A stretch of DNA of 64,000 nt from an uncultured Chiayiivirga sp. (GCA_934525595.1 CAKSZJ010000004.1:1-64000), one strand, 5' to 3'. Positions 1 to 11,500 are shown, counted from the first letter of the stretch. Made by a program: numbers and translations. Notes: generated by a model from the sequence alone, not told the origin.

Positions 1-1151
1 CGGAACAGCACGCCGTGCGGCAGGATGATCGCCATCACGCCGTCATCCTTCAGGTAATGCAGGCCGTGCAGCAGGAAGGCGAAATCGGCCGCGCTCTTGG
101 GCGCCACCCCGTGGTTCTTGAAGCGCGGGTCCTGCGCCATCGCCTCGCCCGGCTCCCAGCGGTAGCTGAAGGGCGGGTTGGCGACCACGGCGTCGAAACG
201 CGGCTTCTTCGCCGGATTGGTTTCGCGCAGCCAGTCCCAGTCGTTCTTCAGCGTGTCGCCGTGATGGATCTCGAACTCGGTGTCTTTCACCCCGTGCAGC
301 AGCATGTTCATGCGCGCCAGGTTGTAAGTGGTGATGTTGGATTCCTGACCGATGATCCTGCCGATCGCGCCGCCGTTTTCCTGCATGCGATGGCGGATGT
401 TGAGCAGCAGCGAGCCCGACCCGCAGGCGAAATCGAGCACGCTGGGAAGCGACCGTCGCGGGCCGGTCTTCGGCTCCTGGCCGTCCAGGGTGACGATGGC
501 CGACAGGATGTTCGAGATCTGCTGCGGCGTGTAGAACTCGCCGGCCTTCTTGCCGCTACCGGCGGCGAACTGCCCGATCAGGTATTCATAAGCGTCGCCA
601 AGCGTATCGGTGTCGGTGGAGAACAGCGCCATGCCGCGCGCAATTTCCGAAATGATCGAGCACAGCTTGGCGTTCTTGTCGGTTTGACGCTTGCCGAGCT
701 TTTCTGAGTACAGATTGATCTCCGAGAACAGGCCCTGGAAATTGCTCTCGAACGACTTCTCCTCGATGTACTTGAAACCGTCGTACAGAGTTTTCAGCAG
801 CGCATCGTCCTGCTTTTTCGCCAGATGGACGATGTTGCCCCACAGGTACCTGGGCTGGATGACGTAATGCGCCTTGCGCCGCATCTGCTGCTCGAACGCA
901 GCGATATCGTCCGGGTTGGCCGCGTACCACACCGACAGCGGTGTCTTGCCGCCGTTGCCGATGGTCTGGGGATCGGGATAGTCCGCCCCCAGCTCCTTCT
1001 TCGCCGCCGCCTCGTAGTTGTCCGACAGGTAGCGCAGGAACAGGAACGACAGCATGTAGTCGCGGAAGTCGTCCGCGTTCATGCTGCCGCGCAGCTGGTC
1101 GGCGATGGCCCACAGGGTCTTGCCGAGTTGTTTCTGGTCGTCGTCGGTCAT
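1..1151 (-). CDS. hsdM: Type I restriction-modification methyltransferase subunit HsdM (3' end beyond window)
   Basis: This is the N-terminal 383 residues or so of the N6-adenine methyltransferase subunit of a type I R-M system. HsdM2 joins HsdS to methylate host DNA and adds HsdR for restriction. Reading leftwards from ATG at 1151, the frame is open to the window edge. A helical N-terminal domain is followed by the SAM-binding motif DFACGSGS near residue 240 and the catalytic NPPF motif near residue 325. The start codon overlaps the fic stop by 4 nt (ATGA), so it is the distal gene of the hsdR-hsdS-rhuM-fic-hsdM operon. This placement is unusual, because hsdM normally sits beside hsdS. The C-terminus lies outside the window. 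Confidence 0.93.
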   Translation of the reverse strand, partial: MTDDDQKQLGKTLWAIADQLRGSMNADDFRDYMLSFLFLRYLSDNYEAAAKKELGADYPDPQTIGNGGKTPLSVWYAANPDDIAAFEQQMRRKAHYVIQPRYLWGNIVHLAKKQDDALLKTLYDGFKYIEEKSFESNFQGLFSEINLYSEKLGKRQTDKNAKLCSIISEIARGMALFSTDTDTLGDAYEYLIGQFAAGSGKKAGEFYTPQQISNILSAIVTLDGQEPKTGPRRSLPSVLDFACGSGSLLLNIRHRMQENGGAIGRIIGQESNITTYNLARMNMLLHGVKDTEFEIHHGDTLKNDWDWLRETNPAKKPRFDAVVANPPFSYRWEPGEAMAQDPRFKNHGVAPKSAADFAFLLHGLHYLKDDGVMAIILPHGVLF

Positions 1152-2341
1152 GGTTGATGCCCTGGTTCCCCACCCTCACCAAACAGGTCGATATACGCCT
1201 GATAGCGGAACAGCCGGTTGCGCCGGTAGCCCGTCGCCTCGACCAACACTCCAAGCTCCACCAACCGCGAGACCAGATTGTTCGCCGCGGTATACGAGGT
1301 TGCGGTCAGCGCCTCTACATCGGCGACGGCGACGATCGGCCGCTGGTACAGGTGTTCCAGCACCTTGTGCCCATTGCCGGCGGCGCGACCCAGGCCTTGC
1401 GTGACGCGGGCGCGGTGGTCTTCGCGCAGCGCGAGGATGCGTCGCGCGGTGTCAGTGGCCTCCAGGCTCACGCTGGCGACGCCTCGCAGGAAGAATGCCA
1501 ACCAGCCTTCCCAGTCACCGGTGTCGCGTATCGCCTGCAGCCGCTCGTAGTACTCGGCGCGATGGCGCTTGAAGTAGTGCGACAGGTACAGCACCGGTTT
1601 GACCAGGATCTCACGCTGGCAGAGCAGGAAGCTGATCAGGAGGCGGCCGACGCGACCATTGCCGTCGAGAAACGGGTGGATGGTCTCGAACTGGGCGTGG
1701 GCCAGCCCGATCTGGACGAGCGCAGGGATATCGCTCTCGGCATGCAGGAAGGTTTCCAGCGCGCCGAGCGCTTCGGGCACCTCATGCGGTGGTGGTGGTA
1801 CGAAGGTCGCTTCGTTCAGGCCGCAGCCGCCCGGGCCGATCCAGTTCTGCGTGCGGCGCAGCTCGCCCGGCGTCAGCCGCGCACCCCGTACGCCCTGCAG
1901 CAGCCGTTGGTGGATCTCACGGATCAGCCGCACCGAGACTGGAAGCTCGGCCAGGCGCGCGAGCCCGTAGTTCATCGCGGTAACGTAGTTGACCACCTCG
2001 TCGACGTCGCGCGGCAGCCCGGGCGAAAGGATGTGCGCTTCCGCCGCCAGCAGGTCCTGCAGCGAACTTTGCGTACCTTCGATCTGGCTCGACAGCACGG
2101 CCTCCTTGCGCACGTACATGAAGACGAACAGATCGGGGTTGGGCAAGATCTGGATCGAACCATCGAGGCGACCCAGCGCGCGGTCGGCCTTTGAAAGCAG
2201 GCCCTGCAGCTCACCCTCGAGCCTGACTGGCGGTTGCGGCGGCAATGGCGCCGGGGAAAACGCGCGATAGCCGGTCGGCTGTGCAATGTAGCGTCCCGCA
2301 CGATGGCGCAGCGGTTGGGTGACTTCGGGCGACGTGCTCAT
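1148..2341 (-). CDS. Class II Fic-family protein (predicted AMPylase)
   Basis: The protein has 397 residues from ATG at 2341. The Fic motif HPFLDGNGR is at residues 222-230 and is complete, including the catalytic His. An upstream S-x-x-x-E-G motif (SSQIEG, residues 84-89) matches the inhibitory helix of class II Fic proteins, whose Glu blocks ATP gamma-phosphate binding. The protein should therefore be self-restrained. A C-terminal winged-helix-like segment lies at about residues 335-390. Fic enzymes usually transfer AMP to a protein hydroxyl; the target here is unknown. The gene overlaps hsdM by 4 nt, and its start overlaps the stop of the truncated RhuM frame by 4 nt. Fic and RhuM genes are recurrent passengers of type I R-M loci, so a role in the defence island is likely but not proven. 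Confidence 0.9.
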   Translation of the reverse strand: MSTSPEVTQPLRHRAGRYIAQPTGYRAFSPAPLPPQPPVRLEGELQGLLSKADRALGRLDGSIQILPNPDLFVFMYVRKEAVLSSQIEGTQSSLQDLLAAEAHILSPGLPRDVDEVVNYVTAMNYGLARLAELPVSVRLIREIHQRLLQGVRGARLTPGELRRTQNWIGPGGCGLNEATFVPPPPHEVPEALGALETFLHAESDIPALVQIGLAHAQFETIHPFLDGNGRVGRLLISFLLCQREILVKPVLYLSHYFKRHRAEYYERLQAIRDTGDWEGWLAFFLRGVASVSLEATDTARRILALREDHRARVTQGLGRAAGNGHKVLEHLYQRPIVAVADVEALTATSYTAANNLVSRLVELGVLVEATGYRRNRLFRYQAYIDLFGEGGEPGHQP

Positions 2342-2775
2342 ACGAGGCTGGCGTGCATATGGCGGTGGCCCTGGGCCATAGTGAAGGCTAACAGCAATAT
2401 AGGGGCGAGCAAGCTCCATATGCAAGGCAGCCTCGCATCCCCTTGCGAGCCAACCATCAGCGTGTCGCACCGGGCGACACGCGGGGAGCGCACCCGGTAG
2501 CCCACGGCCAGGATGGCGTCGAGGTTGTACAGCGTGACCGGCCGGCGCACGGCGCGACCGCCCTCCCGTTGAACTACCGAGGATTCCTCGGTAGTTCGTT
2601 CAGGTTCCAACTCCTTGTCTGAAAAGATGTTTTTCAGATGCAGGCTGATGTTGTCGGCGGTGACGTCGAACAGTTCCGCCATCTCCGCCTGGGTCAGCCA
2701 GACGGTCTGGCCGTCGGCGCGCAGTTGGATGCGGCTCTTGCCGTCCTCGCTGGTGTAGAGGATCAGGCCGCTCAT
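2338..2775 (-). pseudogene. Truncated RhuM-family (virulence RhuM-like) gene
   Basis: The first 95 residues or so resemble the N-terminus of RhuM-family proteins. They include a winged-helix-like part with WLTQAEMAELF, then NISLHLKNIF, and the VQREGGR...YNLDAILAVGYRVRSPR stretch that precedes the RhuM body. After the SPR residues the similarity stops. About 50 unrelated residues follow to a TGA at 2338-2340, against a usual family length of roughly 300 or more. The start at 2775 overlaps the hsdS stop by 4 nt and the stop overlaps the fic ATG by 4 nt. The remnant thus still bridges hsdS and fic, and coupling to fic may survive. The unrelated tail contains two hairpins and is lower in GC. I read it as a 3' deletion or replacement. 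Confidence 0.75.
2432..2482. repeat. Two adjacent hairpins at the rhuM truncation point
   Basis: GCGTGTCGC (2460-2468) and GCGACACGC (2474-2482) form a perfect 9-bp stem with a 5-nt loop. Just left, CTCGCA and TGCGAG form a 6-bp stem with a 6-nt loop. They lie exactly where RhuM similarity ends, which suggests a mobile or recombinogenic scar. Identity is unknown, and a short REP or MITE remnant is only one option. Confidence 0.5.
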
Positions 2776-3249
2776 ACCTGGGCCGCCTCCGGCGCCGGGA
2801 ACAGTTGCTGCATCAGGCCCTGCTTGTGGGTCTTGAGAGCGGCGAGCTGGCGGGTTTCGGCGGCGATCCGGGTATCGAGGGAGGAGAGGCAGTCGGCGAT
2901 GCGTTGCTGCTCGGCTACCTCTCGCGGAAGCGCAAGTGACTTTTCTTGAAGAAGGGAGAAGTGACGCCGATACGAGGCCGACACAATCGGATCAGCCTGT
3001 AGGCCGAAGAACAAAAAGCGGATATCTACGCGAGGCTTCGCTGAGATGATCTTGATGCCGTCTGCACCTTGTGCGAAGTCATGTTCGACCAACTTCAGCA
3101 CACACGTGTGGTCACCGAAAACCAAGAGTGGCAGCGATGCGTCGACCTTCGCGCTCAGATCATCGGTCCAGCCACACAAAGAGGCAGCTGACTGATCCAC
3201 AATCGCTAAGCGCCCAGTAGATTGGTAGCCGGAGGTTGCGATTTTTTTT
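2772..3249 (-). pseudogene. hsdS: hsdS 3' fragment (second target-recognition domain and C-terminal conserved region)
   Basis: This is the C-terminal part of the type I specificity subunit, cut off by the mercury transposon. Read from the transposon boundary, the frame gives KKIATSGYQSTG, typical of an HsdS recognition domain. It ends with a conserved coiled region (AEQQRIADCLSSLD ... GLMQQLFP) that repeats the one in the 5' fragment (AEQQKIADCLTSLD ... GLMQQLFP). Joining residue 229 of the 5' part to this 156-residue part gives about 385 residues, normal for HsdS. A GTG at 3200 could start a 142-residue product, but it has no visible ribosome-binding site. The stop overlaps the rhuM start by 4 nt. 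A separately translated half-subunit is possible but would carry only TRD2. Confidence 0.9.
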
Positions 3250-3272
3250 GGGTATCCGGATTTTAGTGTGGG
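3250..3272 (+). repeat. Left terminal inverted repeat of the mer transposon
   Basis: The sequence begins GGGTATCCGGA and ends AGTGTGGG. It pairs with 7848-7870, with mismatches only at positions 12, 14 and 16. The eight T's at 3242-3249 directly outside are one copy of the presumed target duplication. A subterminal TTCAGTGTGGG copy lies at 3352-3362. No gene is visible between 3273 and 3475. Confidence 0.9.
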
Positions 3273-3475
3273 AAGACCGCACTAGCCCTTCTTGTCTGAC
3301 AGCTCTCGTTCGGTAGGTTTCTGGTATCGCAAGGCTTACGCGCTTTTAGCCTTCAGTGTGGGCTTTGTCTGGCGCATGTCGGTGCAAGGAAACAATCAGT
3401 GGCAGGTCACCTTGCCCCCGGCTCGAACTGGGGTTTGAGGCGCAGTGGAACGGAAAACCGGGTTAAGCCACGCGC

Positions 3476-3883
3476 CTAGCTCCCGTGCAGAGAATCGATC
3501 AGCGGGCACGACACAGTGCCTCGCTGCGCATGGCACTCGTTGACCAACCGTGACAGCACCGCTTCGATTCGCGTCAGGTCCGCCATCTTGGTGCGCACGT
3601 CGGTGAGCTGGAGCGCAGCCAGCTCGGCGGCTTCGCTGCAGTGAGTGCCGTCCTCAAGCTGTAGGAGTTGGCCGACTTCGTCCAGGTTGAACCCCAGCCG
3701 CTGGGCGGATTTCACGAAACGCACCCGCGCCACGTCCGCCGATCCGTAGCGGCGAATACTGCCGACGGGCCGACCTGGTTCTGGCAATAACCCCTTGCGC
3801 TGATAGAACCGGATGGTCTCCACGTTGACCCCAGCGGCCTTGGCGAAAGCCCCGATGGTCAGTGTTTGCGGATCGTTCACCAT
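3476..3883 (-). CDS. merR: Mercury(II)-responsive MerR regulator
   Basis: The 135-residue protein has an N-terminal MerR winged helix (residues 8-75, including the [13 protein letters not shown] recognition segment) and a dimerisation helix. The three Hg(II)-binding cysteines are C82, C117 and C126, the same numbering as in Tn501 MerR. It represses the divergent mer promoter without Hg(II) and activates it by untwisting the DNA when Hg(II) is bound. The start is the ATG at 3883, directly beside the operator. It is transcribed leftwards towards the transposon end and the hsdS fragment, with no clear terminator in the 200 bp after its stop. Confidence 0.97.
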   Translation of the reverse strand: MVNDPQTLTIGAFAKAAGVNVETIRFYQRKGLLPEPGRPVGSIRRYGSADVARVRFVKSAQRLGFNLDEVGQLLQLEDGTHCSEAAELAALQLTDVRTKMADLTRIEAVLSRLVNECHAQRGTVSCPLIDSLHGS

Positions 3884-3888
3884 CGCGC

Positions 3889-3919
3889 TTGACTCCGTAC
3901 TTGACTACGGAAGTAACCT
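3889..3919 (+). promoter_or_regulatory. mer operator/promoter with 19-bp spacer
   Basis: The -35 TTGACT (3889-3894) and -10 TAACCT (3914-3919) are 19 bp apart, the over-long spacing typical of MerR-activated promoters. The spacer contains the dyad CCGTA...TACGG, the MerR binding site. It drives merTPA to the right and overlaps the merR control region. The merT ribosome-binding site GGAAGGAG lies at 3941-3948. Confidence 0.93.
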
Positions 3920-3957
3920 TAGCGCATCACGCAACGTCTCGGAAGGAGATCCCTCAC

Positions 3958-4308
3958 ATGGCAGACCCCAGCAACGGCCGCGGTGCACTGGCCGCCGGTG
4001 GCCTCGCCGCCATCCTCGCCTCGACCTGCTGCCTCGGTCCGCTGGTGCTGATCACGCTGGGTTTCTCCGGCGCCTGGATCGGCAACTTGACCGCGCTGGA
4101 ACCGTACCGGCCGATCTTCATTGGCGTGGCGCTCGTGGCGCTGTTCTTCGCGTGGCGTCGCATCTTCCGGCCGGCTCGCGCCTGCGCGCCGGACGACGCA
4201 TGCGCCGTGCCCCAGGTGCGGACGGCCTACAAGGTGATCTTCTGGATCGTCACCGCCCTGGTGCTGATCGCGCTCGTGTTCCCCTACCTCATGCCCCTGT
4301 TCTACTGA
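3958..4308 (+). CDS. merT: Mercuric ion transport protein MerT
   Basis: This is a 116-residue inner-membrane protein with three predicted transmembrane helices (about residues 11-31, 47-67 and 92-113). C24-C25 in helix 1 and C76/C82 in the cytoplasmic loop are the pairs that pass Hg(II) from MerP to MerA. The start at 3958 follows a strong GGAAGGAG site. It is the first gene of merTPA, 12 bp before merP. Confidence 0.97.
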   Translation: MADPSNGRGALAAGGLAAILASTCCLGPLVLITLGFSGAWIGNLTALEPYRPIFIGVALVALFFAWRRIFRPARACAPDDACAVPQVRTAYKVIFWIVTALVLIALVFPYLMPLFY

Positions 4309-4320
4309 AAGGAGATTGCC

Positions 4321-6304
<1,984 letters not shown>

Positions 6305-6324
6305 TGGCTGGGCCTCTTACCTAT

Positions 6325-6359
6325 GCTTCATCGGCTGAATCACAAATTCAGGCTGAAGC
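6325..6359. terminator. Hairpin between convergent merA and transposase genes
   Basis: GCTTCA...CTGAAT pairs with ATTCAG...TGAAGC around a 5-nt loop, with a small bulge. There is no uridine run. Its position between two convergent genes suggests a bidirectional attenuator or terminator of transcription, but the assignment is tentative. Confidence 0.4.
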
Positions 6360-6386
6360 GCCGCCTCTTGCACAATGGGCTGAGGA

Positions 6387-7727
6387 CTATTCGAAATACC
6401 CCTCTTCGAGTAGCCGCGCCAGCGTCGGGAGATAGGGGCCGTACTCGACCACGCGCGTGATCTTCTTCTTGCGCGTTGCCGCCGTGGTCATCCGCTGGAA
6501 CACGAAGTCCGTGGTCATTGGGTCGTCGTCATCGACCAACACGGTTTCGATAACCGAGCCATCCTTGCGCGCCTTCTTGTCGTAGAGTATGCGCGCCCGA
6601 AGCACCTCGAAGCTGTAACCCCTGCCCATGCGGTTCATGTCTTTGGCCACTCGGTTGACTGACTCAGTATAGGCATTGGTAATCGGCTGCTCGAAGTAGG
6701 CGAAGATTTCGTCGTGCCAGTTGTGCACGGCGGTGGTCAGGTCCTTGAACGTGGCCGCCAATTCGGTCGGAATATTGGCCTGCCACTTCGCGCAGGCGGC
6801 TTCTGCTGCTGGGCGGGTCTTCTGATCCCAGATCGACAGAAATCCTTCCTTGAGCGCGTGGGCTTCGCTTAGGAGCGGGAACTGTTGGAACCATTCCCGC
6901 ATCCGGTCCATATCTCTCCCTGTCAGGTCGTGCTGCCGCTTGAGCAGCAGGAACCGCTCGTCCTTGAGTTTGAGGCGCTGCCGGGTGGACAAATCCTTGC
7001 GAATGCGCTTGCGCAGCTTCTCCAGCGCGTCGTTCGCCATGCGCTGGATATGGAATCGATCGACCACGATCCGGGCCTGTGGCAGCGTGGCGCGCACCAC
7101 CTGCCGATAAACGTGGTACATGTCCATCGCCACCCACTCGACCGAGTCCTTGTCCCGCAGGTCGCGGAAATAGGGCATCAACTCGGCTTTGGCCCGGCTG
7201 GGGCGGATATCGAACACGGTCTTGCGCTCGACGTTGGTGATCATGGCCCGGTACTGGCCGATGATCTTGAGCTCGTCGATACCCAGCACCCGCGGCGTCC
7301 GGAACTGGGTCTTGGCCTCGACCTCCTCGATGAAATCGTCGAAGACGTGGCGGACCGTCTTTTCGTCCACGGCTACTTCCCGGGCAAGGGCCGCAAAGGT
7401 CTTGGAGGAGGACTGGTCGCGGATATAACGCACCAGACGCGCCGTGGCTTGGCGTTTTCCATCAAGGTCCGCCACAGGCTCAAACAAGGTCTTGGTGCAG
7501 CTTGTACAGCGATAGCGACGGCGCTGGATGAAGATCACGACGGGTTTGCCGTGCGTCGGTGTGTCCTGAAACGACTGTTCCTGTGAGCCGTGACCATGCA
7601 GGCGTCCGGTCTTGCACAGCGGGCAGGTCACCCACTGATTGACGCCTTCGGCCTTGACGACGTAACTGTCCTCGCTGGTCAGGATTTCAAGCGTCTTCAG
7701 GCTTCGCAGCTGGAGAAAGTCCGTCAC
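6387..7727 (-). CDS. tnpA: ISL3-family transposase
   Basis: The 446-residue transposase has an N-terminal zinc ribbon (C35/C38 and C74/C77), a helix-turn-helix at about 100-135, and a DDE catalytic core. Candidate catalytic residues are D151 (GIDELK), D222 (VVDRFH) and E354 (YTESVN). Length and motif layout fit intact ISL3 transposases, so the element may be active. The start is a GTG at 7727. It overlaps by 4 nt (GTGA) the stop of the open frame running out of the 5' hsdS fragment through the right inverted repeat, so its translation may be coupled to that frame. Confidence 0.95.
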   Translation of the reverse strand: MTDFLQLRSLKTLEILTSEDSYVVKAEGVNQWVTCPLCKTGRLHGHGSQEQSFQDTPTHGKPVVIFIQRRRYRCTSCTKTLFEPVADLDGKRQATARLVRYIRDQSSSKTFAALAREVAVDEKTVRHVFDDFIEEVEAKTQFRTPRVLGIDELKIIGQYRAMITNVERKTVFDIRPSRAKAELMPYFRDLRDKDSVEWVAMDMYHVYRQVVRATLPQARIVVDRFHIQRMANDALEKLRKRIRKDLSTRQRLKLKDERFLLLKRQHDLTGRDMDRMREWFQQFPLLSEAHALKEGFLSIWDQKTRPAAEAACAKWQANIPTELAATFKDLTTAVHNWHDEIFAYFEQPITNAYTESVNRVAKDMNRMGRGYSFEVLRARILYDKKARKDGSVIETVLVDDDDPMTTDFVFQRMTTAATRKKKITRVVEYGPYLPTLARLLEEGYFE

Positions 7728-7847
7728 TCAGCACCTTGGGCGAACCCACACTGAAATCCGACTTTTACTCTAGCACATCCGCTCAGCCGTCCAACACCAA
7801 AATCCATTCTTTGAAAGTGATAGCTACAAAGACCCAAGGAGCCAGAA

Positions 7848-7870
7848 CCCACACCAGATTCCGGATACCC
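7848..7870 (-). repeat. Right terminal inverted repeat of the mer transposon
   Basis: Read inwards it begins GGGTATCCGGA and ends GGTGTGGG, matching the left repeat at 20 of 23 positions. Seven T's (7871-7877) lie outside it. A subterminal copy at 7745-7760 matches the inner 16 bp of the left repeat at 15 positions, better than the right terminus does. Confidence 0.9.
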
Positions 7871-8557
7871 TTTTTTTGGCGGTGTCACGGTAGAAATCAA
7901 GGCCGAAACTGGCTCCTTGGCCCACTCCGGCGCATCGCTGAACTCCGGGAAGCGGAGGCGGGGGCGGGTTTCGCCCTCGCGGGGGAACAGCTGCTGCATA
8001 AGGCCGCGCTTGTGCGCCTTCAAGGCCTCCACCTTGCGTCCCTGCGCGGCAATCACCTCGTCCAGCGAGGTCAGGCAGTCGGCGATTTTTTGTTGCTCGG
8101 CGTTGTCTGGGGGCGCGAATACGACGAATTTCTCGATGATCGGCAAGCGTAGAGATAGGACGGTCGACTTGACTGCTTTGAGTGCGAGTTCAGCCTTCGC
8201 GTGATCCAGTGCGTAGTAGAAATATTTGCTGTGCCCTTGGCATTCCATCAGCGCATAAGCGCGTTGGTGAAGATCAAATTTTCCCTCGAAGTAACGAGGC
8301 CGGAAGGACATTCCTTCACCGGGCAAGATCACGACCTCTGAGTCAAAAGCAAACTTGCTTGATGCCTTTATGACTTCAGAGCGATCGAAGAGCGGAAAAG
8401 CGCCGCCTTCCTCGTGATCCTGTGCGTTGGCTTTTCCGTTCGTTATCTGGCCAAAGGCGCGACCAAGCGCTGCGGGGCCGAAGGCAACATGATGCCGAAA
8501 CTCTGGAAACCGCAACCTCGGCACGGCCGTCTTCGCCCCCTGCTTCGCCATGCTCAT
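7871..8557 (-). pseudogene. hsdS: hsdS 5' fragment (first target-recognition domain and central conserved region)
   Basis: This is the N-terminal 229 residues of the specificity subunit. TRD1 spans about residues 15-155. The central conserved helices (AEQQKIADCLTSLD ... GLMQQLFP) are followed by the start of TRD2, ending TPPKK at the transposon. The ATG at 8557 overlaps the hsdR stop by 4 nt. The frame stays open into the transposon, adds 48 foreign residues (starting GYPESG) and stops at 7724 inside the transposase start. The insertion removes TRD2, so an intact bipartite HsdS cannot be made from this copy. TRD1 plus one coiled region could in principle act as a half-subunit. Confidence 0.92.
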
Positions 8558-11500
8558 GCCTCGTACGCCTTGAGCCCGGCGATCTCGCGCCCACCCGCCC
8601 GCTTCTTCAGCAGCGGCAGCAGGTCACCCATCAGCGCCAGTTCCTTCTGCGCGCGCGCCTTCCAGCCCAGATCCAGCGGGGCCAGCAGCTCGGTGAGCTG
8701 TTCGCCGTCGAAGATGCGGCGGGACAGGATCCCGTCCACGAAGGCCTGTACCTCCGCGATCGGCAGGCCGTGCTTTTCGCAGAGCGCAGCCATGTCCTGC
8801 GCGGCCTTGTCGGCCTTGAACTTCTCGTAGCCGGCGCGGATCGCGTCCTCGCTCAAGCCCTCGCCGGCTTTCAGCCCGCGCACGTACGCGCTGATGTCCT
8901 CGCGCTCGCCGATGAACTTGGCATCGCTGGCGATCAGGCCGATCAGCTGCTCGCGGCTCATGCTGGCCTTGCCCGGCGCCTTGCCCGAGTAGTCGGCGAT
9001 CAGCTTCATGATGTAGTCGTAGTCAATGGTGCTGGAGGCGAACAGCACGAACTCGAAGTCGAGCTGCTCCACCGCGTTGCGCGTGGCCTCGTCCAGGTCG
9101 CCGGGCTTCTTCCGGTCGGCGCGCAGTTCCTCGGCCTTCTGCAGGTACTGCCCGCGGAAGCTGCGCAGTTCGTCCTTCGGCAGGATGGTCTCGATCTGTT
9201 CGCGCTGCTCGGCGGTCAGGTCGGTGTACTGGTCCAGCTGGGTCTGCAGCTTCTGGACTTCCTTGAAGTGCTGGACGAAGGCCACCTTGGCCGCCGTGCC
9301 CTTGAGGTTGGCGATGTCTTCCGGCTTGCCGCCCAGCCCCTGCGAGGCCAAGAAGCGGTCGAGGGCGGCGCGCGCCTCCTTCAGCTTGTCGATGACCACG
9401 GGCGCGGTGTCCACCAGCCAGATTTCGCGGGCCTGGTCCTTGCGCGCCCCGGAGAACAGCGCGATGGCGGCATCCACCGCCGCCTGCTGGCCGCGGAAGT
9501 CCAGGATGTTGCCGTACGGCTTGGTGTCGTTGAGTACGCGGTTGGTGCGGGAAAACGCCTGGATCAGGCCGTGGTACTTGAGGTTCTTGTCCACGTACAG
9601 GGTGTTGAGGTACTTGCTGTCGAAGCCGGTGAGCAGCATGTCCACCACGATCACGATGTCCAGCTTCTCGCGGCCCTTCATCGGCAGGTCGGCATTGGGG
9701 AACTGCTGGTCCTTGATGCGCTGCTGCACGTCCTGGTAGTAGGCGTCGAACTCCTCGATGCGGTGGTTGGTGGTAAAGCGCGCGTTGTAGTCGGCAATGA
9801 TGGCTTTCAGCGCCGCCTTCTTGGCCTCCGGATCCTGCTTGTTGTCTTCCTGTTCCTGCGGCAGGTCTTCCTGCAACTGGCGCACGTCGGCACTGACGTC
9901 GCCGGGCGGCGAAAACACGGCGGCGATGTTGAGCGGCTGCCAGTCCGGCTCCGCCTGCTGCTTCTCGGCCTGCGCCGCTTTGAACAGGTCGAAGTACGCG
10001 ATGGCATCGTTGATGGAGGCGGTGGCCAGCAGCGCGTTGAAGCGCCGGCCGCCGGTGGCGGCATCGTGCTTGGCCAGGATGGCATCCACCACGGCGCGCT
10101 TGGCCAGGGTTTCGCCGGGCTTGGGCGCGAGCTTGCCGTCCGGCTTGTAGTACTCGACGTGGAACTTCAGGACGTTCCTGTCCTCGATGGCGTGGGTGAT
10201 GGTGTATTCGTGCAGGCACTGCTGGAACAGGTCCTCGGTGGTCTTCAGCGTCTGCTCGTCGCCTTCGATGCGCCTGTAGCTGGCGTTGTCCTCGAAGATC
10301 GGGGTGCCGGTGAAGCCGAACAGCTGGGCCCTGGGAAAGAACTCGCGGATGGCCTGGTGGTTCTCGCCGAACTGGCTGCGATGACATTCGTCGAAGATGA
10401 AGACGATGCGCTTGTTGCGCAGCGCGGCGAGCTCCTCGGCATGGCTGGCCAGCCCGCGCTTCTCGCGGCCGCGATTGCGGGTGCTGGATTCGTCCAGCGC
10501 CAGGCCCAGCTTCTGGATGGTGCAGACGATCACCTTGTCGGCGGCATCGTCGGACACCAGCCGCCGCACCAGGGATTCGGTGTTGGTGTTTTCCTCGACG
10601 CAGCCTTCCTGGAAGCGGTTGAACTCCTCGCGGGTCTGGCGATCCAGGTCCTTGCGGTCCACCACGAACAGGCACTTGTCGATGGCCGGGTTGGCCTTGA
10701 GCAGGGTGGAGGCCTTGAAGCTGGTGAGCGTCTTGCCGCTGCCGGTGGTGTGCCAGATGTAGCCGTTGCCCAGGTTCTTGTCGATGCACTCGACGATGTT
10801 CTGCACGGCGTAGATCTGGTAGGGCCGCATCATCAGCAGCTTCTGCTCGCTGGCCACCAGCACCATGTAGCGGCTGATCATCTGCCCCAGCGTGCACTTG
10901 GGCAGGAAGGCATCGGCAAAGGCATCCAGCCCGCTGATCTTGCTGTTGTCCGGCGCGGCGTACTGGTAGATGGGCAGGAAGCGCTCATCCGCGTTGAAGG
11001 CGAAGTGGCGCGTGTTGTTGTTGGCGAAGTAGTAGGTGGCGTCGCGGTTGCTGACGATGAACAGCTGGATGAAGCACAGCAGCGTGCGGGCGTAGCCGTT
11101 GCCCACGTCGTTCTTGTATTCGACGATCTGCTCGATGGCCCGGCGCGGATTGATGCCCAGCGTCTTCAGCTCGATCTGCACGACGGGCACGCCATTGATC
11201 AGCAGCAGCACGTCGTAGCGATGGTGGCTGTAATCGGTGTTGATGCGCAGCTGGCTGGCGACCTCGAAGTCGTTCTTGCACCAGTCGTTGATGTTGACCA
11301 GCGTGTAGTTGAGCGGGGTGCCGTCGTCGCGGGTGAAGGCGTTGCGGTGGCGCAGCGTGTGCGCGGCCGTGAACACGTCCGGGGTGACGATCTCGTCCAG
11401 CAGGCGCTGGAACTCGGCGTCGGTCAGCTTGACCCGGTTCAGCGCCTCGAACTTCTCGCGGAAGTTCCTCTCCAGCGCGGCGCGGTCGCGGATGTCGTCG

